Source: Amycolatopsis bullii (lineage in GTDB: Bacteria; Actinomycetota; Actinomycetes; Mycobacteriales; Pseudonocardiaceae). Taken from it: 64,000 bases of DNA. The stretch covers positions 432,856-496,855 of the forward strand of contig NZ_BNAW01000002.1 of NCBI RefSeq assembly GCF_014654205.1, written 5' to 3'. Below the pieces are notes generated by a model that saw only the letters and a program-made list of their open reading frames with translations, searched no databases and was not told the DNA's origin. Of the stretch, positions 1-7,556 are shown piece by piece (within the stretch, counting starts at the first letter, position 1; each line of letters starts with the position of its first letter). A program made the position numbers and the translations under genes.

Positions 1-754
1 GCGGCCAGTCGGTCCCCCACAGCACCCGGTCCGGGAACTCCTCGACGACGCGGCGGGCGAACGGCACCACGTCGGCGTAGGACGGCGGCCCGGTCACGGT
101 GAGCCGCTCGGGGCAGCTCACCTTCACCCAGACGTCGTGGGTCCCGGCGAAGTCCAGCAACCGCCTGAATTCGGGGCCGTCCGCGGGTTTCGTCACGTCG
201 GGCCGTCCCATGTGGTCGATCACCAGCGGCACGGGCAGCGTGCCGAAGAAGGTTTCCAGCTCGGGGAGGTCGGCGGCCTCGAAGTACAGGACGACGTGCC
301 AGCCGAGCGGGGCGATCTTCTTCGCGATCGCGCTCAGGTCCTCGCGGGGCGAGGCGTCGACCAGCCGCTTGACGAAGTTGAACCGCACGCCGCGGACGCC
401 GGCCGCGTGCAGCTCCCGCAGTTCGGCCGCACCGACGTCGGGCCGGACGGTGGCGACCCCGCGCGCCCGGCCGCCGGACGCGCGGACGGCGTCGACCATC
501 GCGGAGTTGTCCGCGCCGTGGCAGGTGGCCTGCACGATCACGTTCCGGGCGACGCCGAGGTGGTCGCGCAGGGCGAACAGCTGGTCCTTGCTCGCGTCGC
601 AGGGCGTGTACTTGCGCTCGGGCGCGAAGGGGAACTCCGCCTGCGGGCCGAAGACGTGACAGTGGGCGTCCACCGTGCCGGGCGGCAGCCGGAAGTCCGG
701 TGTGGACGGTTCGGCGCACCAGTCCAGCCAGCCGGGCGTCTTGGGGGCGGTCAC
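1..754 (-). CDS. ligI: 2-pyrone-4,6-dicarboxylate hydrolase (LigI-like), 3' end outside window
   Basis: Amidohydrolase-superfamily enzyme predicted to open the lactone 2-pyrone-4,6-dicarboxylate to 4-oxalomesaconate in the cytoplasm, a step of gallate/protocatechuate 4,5-cleavage. Read on the minus strand, 251 residues are visible of roughly 290-300 expected; the end runs off the left edge. The metal-site HxH motif falls at residues 31 and 33, the same numbers I recall for LigI. A VIDHMGRP strand follows near 179-186 and the GTDW motif with the catalytic Asp near 247-250. The GTG start overlaps the stop of the upstream ligJ gene by four bases (GTGA), so the two are translationally coupled. 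Family assignment rests on motif spacing plus the ligJ neighbour. Confidence 0.85.
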   Translation of the reverse strand, partial: MTAPKTPGWLDWCAEPSTPDFRLPPGTVDAHCHVFGPQAEFPFAPERKYTPCDASKDQLFALRDHLGVARNVIVQATCHGADNSAMVDAVRASGGRARGVATVRPDVGAAELRELHAAGVRGVRFNFVKRLVDASPREDLSAIAKKIAPLGWHVVLYFEAADLPELETFFGTLPVPLVIDHMGRPDVTKPADGPEFRRLLDFAGTHDVWVKVSCPERLTVTGPPSYADVVPFARRVVEEFPDRVLWGTDWP

Positions 755-1776
755 CGGCCCTGGCCCTTCAGGAGCGCGTCCAGGCGCGGGTAGACGGCGC
801 GGGCGTTGTGCTCGCGGATGGCCGCCCAGTCCTCTTCGGACAGGTTCGCGGCCTCGGCGTAGCGGCGGGTGTCGTCGAAGTGGTGCCCGGTGCGCGGGTC
901 GACGCTGCGGACCGCGCCGATCATCTCCGAGGCGAAGAGGATGTTGCGCGCCGGGATGACGTCGAAGAGCAGGTCCGAGCCCGGCTGGTGGTAGACGCAG
1001 GTGTCGAAGAAGACGTTGGTCAGCACGTGCTCCTCCAGCTCGGGCTTGCCCAGCGCCATCGCCAGGCCGCGGAAGCGGCCCCAGTGGTAGGGCACCGCGC
1101 CGCCGCCGTGCGGGATGATCAGCCGCAGCGCCGGGAAGTCGGTGAACAGGTCGCCCTGCACGAGCTGCATGAACGCGGTCGTGTCGGCGTTCAGGTAGTG
1201 CGCGCCGGTGGTGTGGAAGGCGGGGTTGACGCTGGTGCTGACGTGCACCATCGCCGGGATGTCGTATTCCACCATCTTCTCGTAGATCGGGTACCACGAC
1301 CGGTCGGTGAGCGGCGGGGCCGTCCAGTGGCCGCCGCTGGGGTCCGGGTTGAGGTTGAGCGCGACGGCGCCGTACTCCTCGACGCAGCGGGTCAGCTCCG
1401 GGAGGCAGGTGGCGGGGTCGACGCCCGGGGACTGGGGCAGCATCGCCGCGGGCGCGAACCGCTCCGGGTACAGCGTGCTGACGCGGTGGCAGAGCTCGTT
1501 GCAGATCGCCGCCCACGCTGCCGACGTCTCGAAGCCGCCGACGTGGTGGGCCATGAAGGAGGCGCGGGGCGAGAAGATCGTCAGGTCGATGCCGCGGTCG
1601 TCCATCAACCGGAGCTGGTTGCCCTCGATGCTCTCGCGGATCTCGTCGTCGCTGATCCGCAGGTCGGCCGCGGTGGGCGCGGGGGTGGCGCCGTCCAGCG
1701 CGGCGATCTGCCGGTCGCGCCACGCCGCGAGGGCGGGCGGGGCGGTGGTGTAGTGGCCGTGGCAGTCGATGATCAA
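751..1776 (-). CDS. ligJ: 4-oxalomesaconate hydratase (LigJ-like)
   Basis: A 341-residue amidohydrolase predicted to hydrate 4-oxalomesaconate to 4-carboxy-4-hydroxy-2-oxoadipate, the step after LigI. Zinc ligands expected for LigJ are all present at matching numbers: H6 and H8 (DCHGH), H178 (MVHVS), H223 (IPHGGG) and E284 (FASEM). The start is TTG at 1776 with a weak GGA-type ribosome site. It is the first gene of a minus-strand operon with ligI directly behind it, and it is divergent from the LuxR regulator at 1963. That arrangement suggests, but does not prove, control by this regulator. Actinomycetes more commonly use the beta-ketoadipate route, so a 4,5-cleavage module is accessory. Confidence 0.88.
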   Translation of the reverse strand: MIIDCHGHYTTAPPALAAWRDRQIAALDGATPAPTAADLRISDDEIRESIEGNQLRLMDDRGIDLTIFSPRASFMAHHVGGFETSAAWAAICNELCHRVSTLYPERFAPAAMLPQSPGVDPATCLPELTRCVEEYGAVALNLNPDPSGGHWTAPPLTDRSWYPIYEKMVEYDIPAMVHVSTSVNPAFHTTGAHYLNADTTAFMQLVQGDLFTDFPALRLIIPHGGGAVPYHWGRFRGLAMALGKPELEEHVLTNVFFDTCVYHQPGSDLLFDVIPARNILFASEMIGAVRSVDPRTGHHFDDTRRYAEAANLSEEDWAAIREHNARAVYPRLDALLKGQGR

Positions 1777-1891
1777 GGTGGGTCCTCGTCGCTTCGGGTC
1801 TCGATACCGGCACAGTAATCGTCGATGAGATTGTTAACAATATCTACGACGAAGTTTGTGCGCAGAGGCTTCTCGTGTGCTCAGGGAGGCT

Positions 1892-1938
1892 TCATGCGTG
1901 ATTGAAGGGGCATCATGCGTGATCGGCGGGGCATCACG
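1892..1938. repeat. Tandem 21-bp repeat in the divergent promoter region
   Basis: Two near-identical 21-bp units (1892-1912 and 1913-1933) and the first five bases of a third lie between ligJ and the LuxR gene. Each begins TCATGCGTGAT. The second unit is part of the inverted repeat ATCA-TGCG-TGAT at 1912-1923. The array ends about 13 bp before the putative -10 of the LuxR gene, so it could be a regulator binding array. It could also be a copy of a dispersed intergenic repeat. Confidence 0.6.
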
Positions 1939-1950
1939 GGGATGCGGACC

Positions 1951-1962
1951 TAGACTCTGCGC
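1951..1962 (+). promoter_or_regulatory. Leaderless-type -10 for the LuxR gene
   Basis: TAGACT (TANNNT) at 1951-1956 is followed by six bases and then the ATG at 1963. In actinobacteria this spacing places transcription initiation at the start codon. No Shine-Dalgarno sequence precedes the ATG, which agrees with a leaderless message. Confidence 0.5.
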
Positions 1963-4251
1963 ATGGCTGTCCGTTCCCGCCGGAGCGCCGGAAACCTGCC
2001 GGCCGAGCTGACCAGCTTCGTCGGGCGGCGCCACGAGCTGGGCGAGGCGAAACGCCTGCTGTCCGCAGCGAGGCTGGTCACGCTGACCGGGGCGGGCGGC
2101 GTCGGCAAGACGCGGCTGGCGCTGCGGGTCGCCGCCGACGTGCGCCGGGCGTTCCCGGACGGCGTGTGGCTGGTCGAGCTGGCCGACGTGGGTGATCCGC
2201 ACCTGGTGCCGAACACCGTGGCGACGGCGTTCGGCCTGCGCGGGACCAGCGACCAGGCCGCCGGCTTGGCCGAGTACCTCGAGGACAAGCAGCTGCTGCT
2301 GGTGCTGGACAACTGCGAGCACGTCGCCGACGAGTGCGCGACGCTGGTCGCGAAACTGCTCGCGGTCTCCGGCGGCCTCCGGGTCCTGGCCACCAGCCGG
2401 CACACGTTGCACGTGGAGGGCGAGCACCTGCTGCACGTCGAGCCCCTGCCCGTCCCCCGGGCCGGGGACACCGGCGGCCCGGTCGAGGCGGTGACGCTGT
2501 TCGCCGACCGCGCGGCCGCCGTCTCCCCCGGCTTCGAGCTCACCCCGGACAACCGGGCGACGGTGAGCCGGATCTGCCGCCGGCTGGAGGGCATCCCGCT
2601 GGCCATCGAGCTGGCCGCCGTCCGCGTGCGCGTGCTGTCGGTCGACCAGGTCCTCGAGCGGCTCGACGACCGGCTCGGCCTGCTCACCTCCCGGCCCGCC
2701 GCCGTCCGGCCCCGCCGCCGGACCCTGGAAGCGGCGATCGACTGGAGCTTCGAGCTGTGCACCCCCGCGGAACAGCGGCTGTGGGCCCAGGCGTCGGTGT
2801 TCCCCGGCGGGTTCGACCTCGACGCCGCCGAGCACGTCTGCTCCCCCGCGGACGACGACAGCGCGCTGGACGTCGTGACGGGCCTGGTGGACAAGTCGGT
2901 CCTCAGCCGGCAGAACGGCACCTTCGGGCGGCACGCCTGGTACCGCATGCTGGAGACCGTCCGCGAATACGGCGGCGCCCGGCTGGCCGCGGACGGCGGC
3001 GAGGCCGGCGTCCGGGCCCGGCAGGCCGGGTACTACGCCGACCTCGCGCGGCGCTACCGGGCCGAGGGGTTCGGGCCGCGGCAGTCGGAGTGGCTCGCCC
3101 GGCTGCGCCGCGAGCACGCCAACCTCCGGGCCGTGCTGGACCACTGCCTGGCCGATCCCGGGCGGGCGGGCCAGGCGCTGGACATCGCGGCTTCGCTGTG
3201 GAACTTCTGGTACGGCGGCGGTCTCGTCCCGGAGGGCTGCGGGTACCTGCGGCGCGGCCTCGAACTGTGCGGGGAGCGCACCCTGGTCCGGGCCCGGGGG
3301 CTGTACGCGATGGCGTTCCTCGCCATCCAGACCGGCGCCCCGCACGCGGAGCTGCTGGCGGAGCTGGGCGAGCTCGCCGCCGAGTTCGACGACGAACGGC
3401 TCCGGGCCGGCCACGCGGAGTGCGCCGGCATGGCCACGTTCTTCACCGGCGACCTGACCGGCGGAGCCGACCTGCTGGAGCGGGCGCTGGCCGGGTACCG
3501 CACGGCCGGGGACGCGCTGCTGGTGTTCGACACGCTGATCCTGCTGGCCGCCGCGCGCTTCTTCCTCGGCGATCCGCGGGGCGCGGCGGCCGCGGAGGAG
3601 GCACTCGCCCTCACCGAGCGGCACGAGGCACGCTGGTCCCGGGGCTACGCGCTGTGGGCCGTCGCGATACACCGCTGGCGCGCGGACCAGCCCCGGCAGG
3701 CCGCGGAGCTGCTGCACGAGGCCGTCGCCCTGCGGTTGCCCGACCGGACGCTGCTCGCCTTCCTCGTGGAGGCCCTCGCGTGGTGCCACTCGGCCGAAGG
3801 CGAGCACGAGCGGGTGGCCCGGCTGCTCGGCGCCGCCGCCGCGGTCTGGCGCCTCAGCGGCGCCCGCGTCGGCGAGATGAGCCCCTACCAGGGTGTCGAC
3901 GAGCAGTGCGCGACCCTGGCCCGCAAGGCACTCGGGGACGAGGTCTTCGACGCGGCGTTCGCCGAGGCGACCGGCTTCGGCCTCGACGAAGTCGTCCGGT
4001 ACGCGTTGCGGGAGCGGCCCGCCCCGCACGTGGCGGGCAAAACGGCCGAACCCGGCGGGCTGACCCGGCGGCAGCGGGAGATCGCCGAACTGGTGGCGCG
4101 CGGGATGAGCAACAAGGAGATCGCGGCCGCGCTGGTCCTCAGCGGACGGACGGTCGAGGGGCACGTCGAGAACATCCTGGTGAAGCTCGGCCTCACCTCG
4201 CGGACCCAGGTCGCTTCGTGGCTGGCGGGCCAGCCCGGGCCACCCGCGTAG
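1963..4251 (+). CDS. STAND-type ATPase transcription regulator with C-terminal LuxR domain
   Basis: A 762-residue cytoplasmic regulator. An N-terminal NB-ARC-like ATPase has a Walker A GAGGVGKT at residues 43-50 and a Walker B LLLVLDN near 109-115, followed by the ATSR sensor. A helical repeat region (TPR-like, about 330-670) follows, and a LuxR helix-turn-helix closes the protein (about 700-757, LTRRQREIAELVARGMSNKE). This is the architecture of large LuxR regulators that are switched by ligand and ATP. It is divergent from ligJ-ligI, so an aromatic-catabolism signal is plausible; the inducer is unknown. ATG 1963 was chosen because the ATPase domain begins at once and a -10 lies six bases upstream. 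A second regulator of this class with reversed domain order begins at 62234. Confidence 0.85.
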   Translation: MAVRSRRSAGNLPAELTSFVGRRHELGEAKRLLSAARLVTLTGAGGVGKTRLALRVAADVRRAFPDGVWLVELADVGDPHLVPNTVATAFGLRGTSDQAAGLAEYLEDKQLLLVLDNCEHVADECATLVAKLLAVSGGLRVLATSRHTLHVEGEHLLHVEPLPVPRAGDTGGPVEAVTLFADRAAAVSPGFELTPDNRATVSRICRRLEGIPLAIELAAVRVRVLSVDQVLERLDDRLGLLTSRPAAVRPRRRTLEAAIDWSFELCTPAEQRLWAQASVFPGGFDLDAAEHVCSPADDDSALDVVTGLVDKSVLSRQNGTFGRHAWYRMLETVREYGGARLAADGGEAGVRARQAGYYADLARRYRAEGFGPRQSEWLARLRREHANLRAVLDHCLADPGRAGQALDIAASLWNFWYGGGLVPEGCGYLRRGLELCGERTLVRARGLYAMAFLAIQTGAPHAELLAELGELAAEFDDERLRAGHAECAGMATFFTGDLTGGADLLERALAGYRTAGDALLVFDTLILLAAARFFLGDPRGAAAAEEALALTERHEARWSRGYALWAVAIHRWRADQPRQAAELLHEAVALRLPDRTLLAFLVEALAWCHSAEGEHERVARLLGAAAAVWRLSGARVGEMSPYQGVDEQCATLARKALGDEVFDAAFAEATGFGLDEVVRYALRERPAPHVAGKTAEPGGLTRRQREIAELVARGMSNKEIAAALVLSGRTVEGHVENILVKLGLTSRTQVASWLAGQPGPPA

Positions 4252-4337
4252 CCATCCGGGTAGTTTCCCCGGTCCGCTCGAGTCCCGTTCGGACGATCCT
4301 TTTCCCCGCGACCACCAACCGCTCGGAGGAGGACGAG

Positions 4338-4499
4338 GTGTCCATCGACTCGGCGCCGCAGACCTGCCCCCGGTGCCGGCGCCCGACGGTCCTCATGTCC
4401 CACACCTGGGGCCGCCAATGGGTGCACGTCGGCACCTGGCGGCCACACTGCGGCAATCCCCCGTGGACCGCCCACGCGGCCGGAACCCGGACGCGGTAG
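4338..4499 (+). CDS. Small zinc-ribbon-like protein, 53 aa
   Basis: A short ORF with GTG start behind a strong GGAGGACGAG ribosome site (4326-4335). The product begins with a CPRC knuckle (residues 10-13), followed later by several His residues and an HCGN motif near 38-41, so one zinc site is possible. No homologue is recognised by name. It lies 86 bp downstream of the LuxR gene on the same strand and is followed by a strong hairpin, so it may be the last gene of that transcript. Existence is supported by the ribosome site and the CxxC motif only; function is unknown. Confidence 0.5.
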   Translation: MSIDSAPQTCPRCRRPTVLMSHTWGRQWVHVGTWRPHCGNPPWTAHAAGTRTR

Positions 4500-4547
4500 G
4501 GCATTCCGGACCAGCCGGGCACGCGGCGCCACCTCGCGCGTCCGGCC

Positions 4548-4603
4548 GAGCGTGGTGGGCCGTGCCATCCCCTCCCCCCAAGGCGGCACGGCCCACCACG
4601 CTC
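4548..4603 (+). terminator. Long perfect hairpin, probable terminator
   Basis: A 19-bp perfect stem (4548-4566 pairs with 4585-4603) closes an 18-nt loop downstream of the small zinc-ribbon gene. There is no U tract, which is usual for high-GC actinomycete terminators. The remaining bases between 4604 and 4814 hold no convincing gene. Confidence 0.65.
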
Positions 4604-4814
4604 ACTCCACCTCAGCCGCAGCGGTGCCGCCGCCGGGACCTGGAAGTCCGAAAAGGACAATGTGCAGCTCTCGAAGCCCGGCCCGTGCTCGACGAGCATG
4701 CTGATGCCCGCGTGCGCGGGTTCGGCTTGCGGGCCGCGTACCCGTTCCTCGGTGACCTCGGCGTGGCACCGGCGTGCCCCGCTCGGCTCGCGCCCCATCC
4801 CGATGGGCCTTTTC

Positions 4815-4838
4815 CATCAAACTCATTTGATGTATCCT
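4815..4838 (+). promoter_or_regulatory. ArsR-type palindromic operator overlapping a -10
   Basis: CATCAAA-CTCA-TTTGATG (4815-4832) is a perfect 7-4-7 inverted repeat, of the ATCAA...TTGAT kind bound by ArsR-family repressors. It abuts TATCCT at 4833-4838, five bases before the ATG at 4844. Binding there would block the promoter, so the fusion gene is probably autorepressed. Confidence 0.65.
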
Positions 4839-4843
4839 CCGGG

Positions 4844-5563
4844 ATGGCTGCCGAGCCGCCCGCCTTCGTCCGCTTGGCCGCCCACCCGCTGCGGTGGGCG
4901 CTGCTGACCGCGCTGGCCGGGGGCGACCTGCGGGTCCGGGAGCTGGTGGACCGCGTCGGCGAGCCGCAGAACCTGGTCTCCTACCACCTGCGGCTGCTGC
5001 GCGGCGGCGGCCTGGTCACCGCCACCCGCAGCAGCTTCGACGGCCGGGACAGCTACTACCACCTCGATCTCGGCCGCTGCGCGGGCGCGCTCGCCGAAAC
5101 CGGCGCGGCCCTGCACCCCGCGCTGCGCACGGAAGTTCCGCCGCCCGGGCCGGTCGCGGTGCTGTTCCTCTGCACCGGCAACAGCGCCCGCTCCCCGATC
5201 GCCGAAGCCCTGCTGCGCCGCCGCAGCGCCGGCCGGGTGACGGTGACGAGCGCGGGCAGCCACCCGAAGACCGCCCTGCACCCCGGCACGGTCCGGGTGC
5301 TGGGCGAGGAGTTCGGCATCGACGTCACCGGGCAGCGGCCGCGGCACCTCGACACGGTCGCCGGGCACCGGTTCGACCACGTCATCACCGTCTGCGACAA
5401 GGTCCGCGAGGTCTGCCCCGAATTCCCGCACCACCCGCACCGCCGTCACTGGAGCATCCCGGAGCCGGGGTCCTTTTCCGAGACGGCCGCGGAGCTCGAC
5501 CGGCGCGTCCGGTACTTGCTGCCGGAACTGGTTGTCCCGCAACAGAAAGAGGTCCGGTCATGA
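4844..5563 (+). CDS. ArsR-family repressor fused to low-molecular-weight phosphatase / arsenate reductase domain
   Basis: A 239-residue two-domain protein. Residues 1-95 form an ArsR winged helix (recognition helix around SYHLRLLRGGGLV). Residues 100-235 form a low-molecular-weight protein tyrosine phosphatase / arsenate reductase fold with the C-x5-R loop CTGNSAR at C110-R116. Extra Cys residues sit at 184 and 191. The general-acid loop, usually P-D-P in relatives, reads IPEPG here with Glu at 207. I see no obvious Cys cluster for metalloid sensing in the ArsR half. The ATG at 4844 is preferred because it starts the ArsR domain just after the operator. The stop overlaps the next start (ATGA), coupling it to the glyoxalase-like gene. 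Confidence 0.85.
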   Translation: MAAEPPAFVRLAAHPLRWALLTALAGGDLRVRELVDRVGEPQNLVSYHLRLLRGGGLVTATRSSFDGRDSYYHLDLGRCAGALAETGAALHPALRTEVPPPGPVAVLFLCTGNSARSPIAEALLRRRSAGRVTVTSAGSHPKTALHPGTVRVLGEEFGIDVTGQRPRHLDTVAGHRFDHVITVCDKVREVCPEFPHHPHRRHWSIPEPGSFSETAAELDRRVRYLLPELVVPQQKEVRS

Positions 5564-5934
5564 GCGAGCAGCACGCCGTCGTCCGGTACGTGGTCGACGA
5601 CGTCCCGGCAGCCATCGACTTCTACACCGCGCACCTGGGCTTCACGGTGCGGATGAGCGCGGCTCCCGCGTTCGCCGACGTCGTCCGCGGCCCGCTGCGG
5701 CTGCTGCTGTCCGGCCCGGCGAGCTCGGGCGCCCGCGCCACCCCCGCGGACGCCTCCGCCGCCGGGCGCAACCGCATCCACCTGGTCGTCGCCGACCTCG
5801 ACGCCGAGATCGCCCGGCTGACCGCGGCCGGGGTGGCCTTCCGCACCGAGGTGGTGTCCGGTCCGGGCGGCCGGCAGATCCTCCTGGCGGACCCGGCCGG
5901 AAACCTCGTGGAGCTGTTCCAGCCCGCGCACTAG
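5560..5934 (+). CDS. Glyoxalase/bleomycin-resistance (VOC) family protein
   Basis: A 124-residue single vicinal-oxygen-chelate module. It starts with a beta strand and the PAAIDFY helix (residues 13-19), and ends with the typical DPAGNLVELFQP strand. Such proteins act as lyases, dioxygenases or drug-binding proteins; the substrate here is not predictable. The ATG overlaps the preceding stop by four bases, so it is co-translated with the ArsR-phosphatase fusion. VOC proteins are common in arsenic islands (ArsI C-As lyase), but the Cys pair expected of ArsI is not visible, so an ArsI role is not claimed. Confidence 0.75.
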   Translation: MSEQHAVVRYVVDDVPAAIDFYTAHLGFTVRMSAAPAFADVVRGPLRLLLSGPASSGARATPADASAAGRNRIHLVVADLDAEIARLTAAGVAFRTEVVSGPGGRQILLADPAGNLVELFQPAH

Positions 5935-5944
5935 GCTGCGGCGG

Positions 5945-6892
5945 GTGCCGGAAACGCGCCTCGACCTCGCCCGGATCCGGGCGGCCCGCCGGGTGATCGA
6001 CCCGGTCTTCCTCGACACACCGCTCTATCCCTGCGAGGCGCTGGAGCCGGTTCTGGGGTGTGCGGTCAGCATCAAGCTCGAGACGGCGAACCCGGTGCGG
6101 AGCTTCAAGGGCCGCGGCACCGAAGTGGTCGTGAGCGGGCTCGCCGGGGCGGTCGTCTGCGCCAGCGCGGGCAACCTCGGCCAGGCCCTCGCCTGGTCCG
6201 GACGCGGCCGCGGGCTCGACGTCACCGTCGTCGCCTCCCGGTACGCGACGGCGGCCAAGCTGGACCGCATCCGCGCGCTGGGCGCCCGGCTCGAACTGGT
6301 CGACGGCGATCACGAACTCGCTCGCGAGCGCGCGGCGGCCCTCGCCCGCCGCGACGGCATCCGGCTGGTCGAAGACAGTCTGGACCTCGAGACCTGCGAG
6401 GGCGCGGCGACCATCGGACTGGAACTCGCGGCCGCCGCGCCGTCGTTCGACGTGGTCCTGATCGCCCTCGGCGGCGGGGCCCTCGCCACCGGGGTCGGCC
6501 ACGTGCTGCGGTCCGAGGCTCCCGGCACCGAGGTCGTCTGCGTCCAGCCGGCGGGCGCCCCGGCGATGACGCGGTCCTGGCACGCGCGGCGCGTGGTCAC
6601 CACCGGCCCGACCGACACGATCGCCGACGGGGTCGCCGGGCGGCGGCCGATCCCGGAGGTGCTGGCCGACCTCCTCGTCGTCGCGGACGACGCCGTCCTC
6701 GTCTCCGAAGCGTCGATCATCGCGGGGATGCGGCTGCTGCTGGAGCACGCCGGGCTGGTGGTCGAACCGTCGGCCGCGCTGGGCATCGCGGCGATCCTCG
6801 AAGACCGCGACCGCTTCGCCGGCCGGCACGTGGTGACCGTCGTCTGCGGCGGCAACGTGGACCCGGCCGCCTACCACGGCTGGGTCGGCTGA
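5945..6892 (+). CDS. PLP-dependent threonine/serine dehydratase-like protein
   Basis: A 315-residue fold-type II pyridoxal-phosphate enzyme resembling threonine ammonia-lyase. The PLP lysine lies in SFKGRG near residue 54. The substrate/PLP-binding ASAGNLGQ loop follows near 76-83, and the glycine-rich ALGGGALATG phosphate loop near 178-187. There is no C-terminal ACT domain, so it resembles the short catabolic type. The GTG start is ten bases after the VOC stop with little ribosome site, suggesting it belongs to the same transcript. The exact amino-acid substrate is not resolvable by eye. Confidence 0.75.
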   Translation: MPETRLDLARIRAARRVIDPVFLDTPLYPCEALEPVLGCAVSIKLETANPVRSFKGRGTEVVVSGLAGAVVCASAGNLGQALAWSGRGRGLDVTVVASRYATAAKLDRIRALGARLELVDGDHELARERAAALARRDGIRLVEDSLDLETCEGAATIGLELAAAAPSFDVVLIALGGGALATGVGHVLRSEAPGTEVVCVQPAGAPAMTRSWHARRVVTTGPTDTIADGVAGRRPIPEVLADLLVVADDAVLVSEASIIAGMRLLLEHAGLVVEPSAALGIAAILEDRDRFAGRHVVTVVCGGNVDPAAYHGWVG

Positions 6893-7002
6893 GGCCGTTC
6901 GGCTCGTTGTGGCCGGCCGGAGCCGGTCCTACCCTGGAGCGACCTGCACGATTCAACCCCGAGCCATCCCCTGTCCCCTCGTCGCGGGAGGGTGGTTCGC
7001 CC

Positions 7003-7424
7003 ATGCCTTCGGCCGATCCGTCGCGTCCGGGCCGGCTGATCGTGTCGCGGTCGCACGGCGACCCGGCCGTCGTGGCGCTGGACGGCGAACTCGACAGCGG
7101 AACCGTGCTGCTGTGGGCCGCGCGATCGCGCAGTGCGTGGCCCGGGAGCCCGTGCCCGAGGTCGTCGTGCTCGACCTCGCGGGGGTCACCGCGGTGACCC
7201 CCGCCGGCCTGCGGATCCTGCCGCACGCCCGTGATCACGTCGCGCGGTGCGGGAGCACGTTGCGGATCACCACCCCCGTGGACCCCGGCACGCGCCACGC
7301 GCTGCGGTCGTGCCCGCCCTACGCCACTTTCGACGTCTACACCGATCGCCGGGCCGCGCTCGACGCGGGCGACCGGCGCGCGTTCCTGGAACTCGTCCGC
7401 CGGATATGGGCGGCCGGCGACTGA
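7003..7424 (+). pseudogene. STAS-domain protein (anti-sigma-factor antagonist-like), frameshifted
   Basis: The STAS fold is split across two frames. From ATG 7003 one frame reads to about residue 37 (VVALDGELDSGTVLLW). The rest (VGRAIAQCVAREPVPEVVVLDLAG, then VTAVTPAGLRIL to the end) is in the -1 frame and stops at 7424. The switch is at 7111-7117, in CTGCTGTGGG; one extra base there would restore a continuous protein of about 140 residues. The strand-helix order and the hydrophobic VVVLDLAGV core match SpoIIAA/RsbV-like domains. A ribosome site GGGAGGG precedes the ATG (6986-6992). It is either a decayed gene or a one-base sequence error. No slippery heptamer or stimulatory structure supports programmed frameshifting. 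Confidence 0.7.
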
Positions 7425-7434
7425 GCCACGGAAA

Positions 7435-7482
7435 TTACCAAAGGTAACTTCTGCTGCCTTCTTGACTTTACCAATGGTCAAG
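7435..7482 (+). promoter_or_regulatory. Paired inverted-repeat operators upstream of the GH16 gene
   Basis: TTACCAAAGGTAA (7435-7447) and TTACCAATGGTCA (7468-7480) are related near-palindromes whose starts are 33 bp apart, about three helical turns. The second is embedded in a CTTGAC...GTCAAG dyad (7461-7482) that also supplies a TTGACT -35-like hexamer. They look like binding sites for a regulator other than DasR; the protein is not identified. Confidence 0.5.
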
Positions 7483-7502
7483 AGGAAGGTACTGGCCACC
7501 TG

Positions 7503-7518
7503 ATTCGTCTAGACCAAT
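7503..7518 (+). promoter_or_regulatory. DasR-type operator (dre-like site)
   Basis: ATTCGTCTAGACCAAT contains the GTCTAGACCA core of the 16-bp DasR responsive element (known consensus roughly ACTGGTCTAGACCAGT). It lies 39 bp before the start of the GH16-chitin-binding gene and upstream of the das-like cluster. This fits repression by a DasR-family GntR protein and relief by amino-sugar phosphates. I saw only this one copy in the window. Confidence 0.7.
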
Positions 7519-7556
7519 CGGCGCTCCCCGCGGACGGCATCCCCAGGAGGAGACCC

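Noticed and set aside
1834..4164. A 776-codon minus-strand frame under the LuxR regulator
   Set aside because: Low-complexity Arg/Pro/Gly/Ala translation without domains; an antisense shadow typical of high-GC DNA.
5560..5934. Assignment of the VOC protein as ArsI C-As lyase
   Set aside because: The Cys pair needed for trivalent organoarsenical binding is not visible.
7111..7117. Programmed -1 frameshift site in the STAS gene
   Set aside because: No slippery heptamer or downstream structure is evident; a plain indel explains the data.
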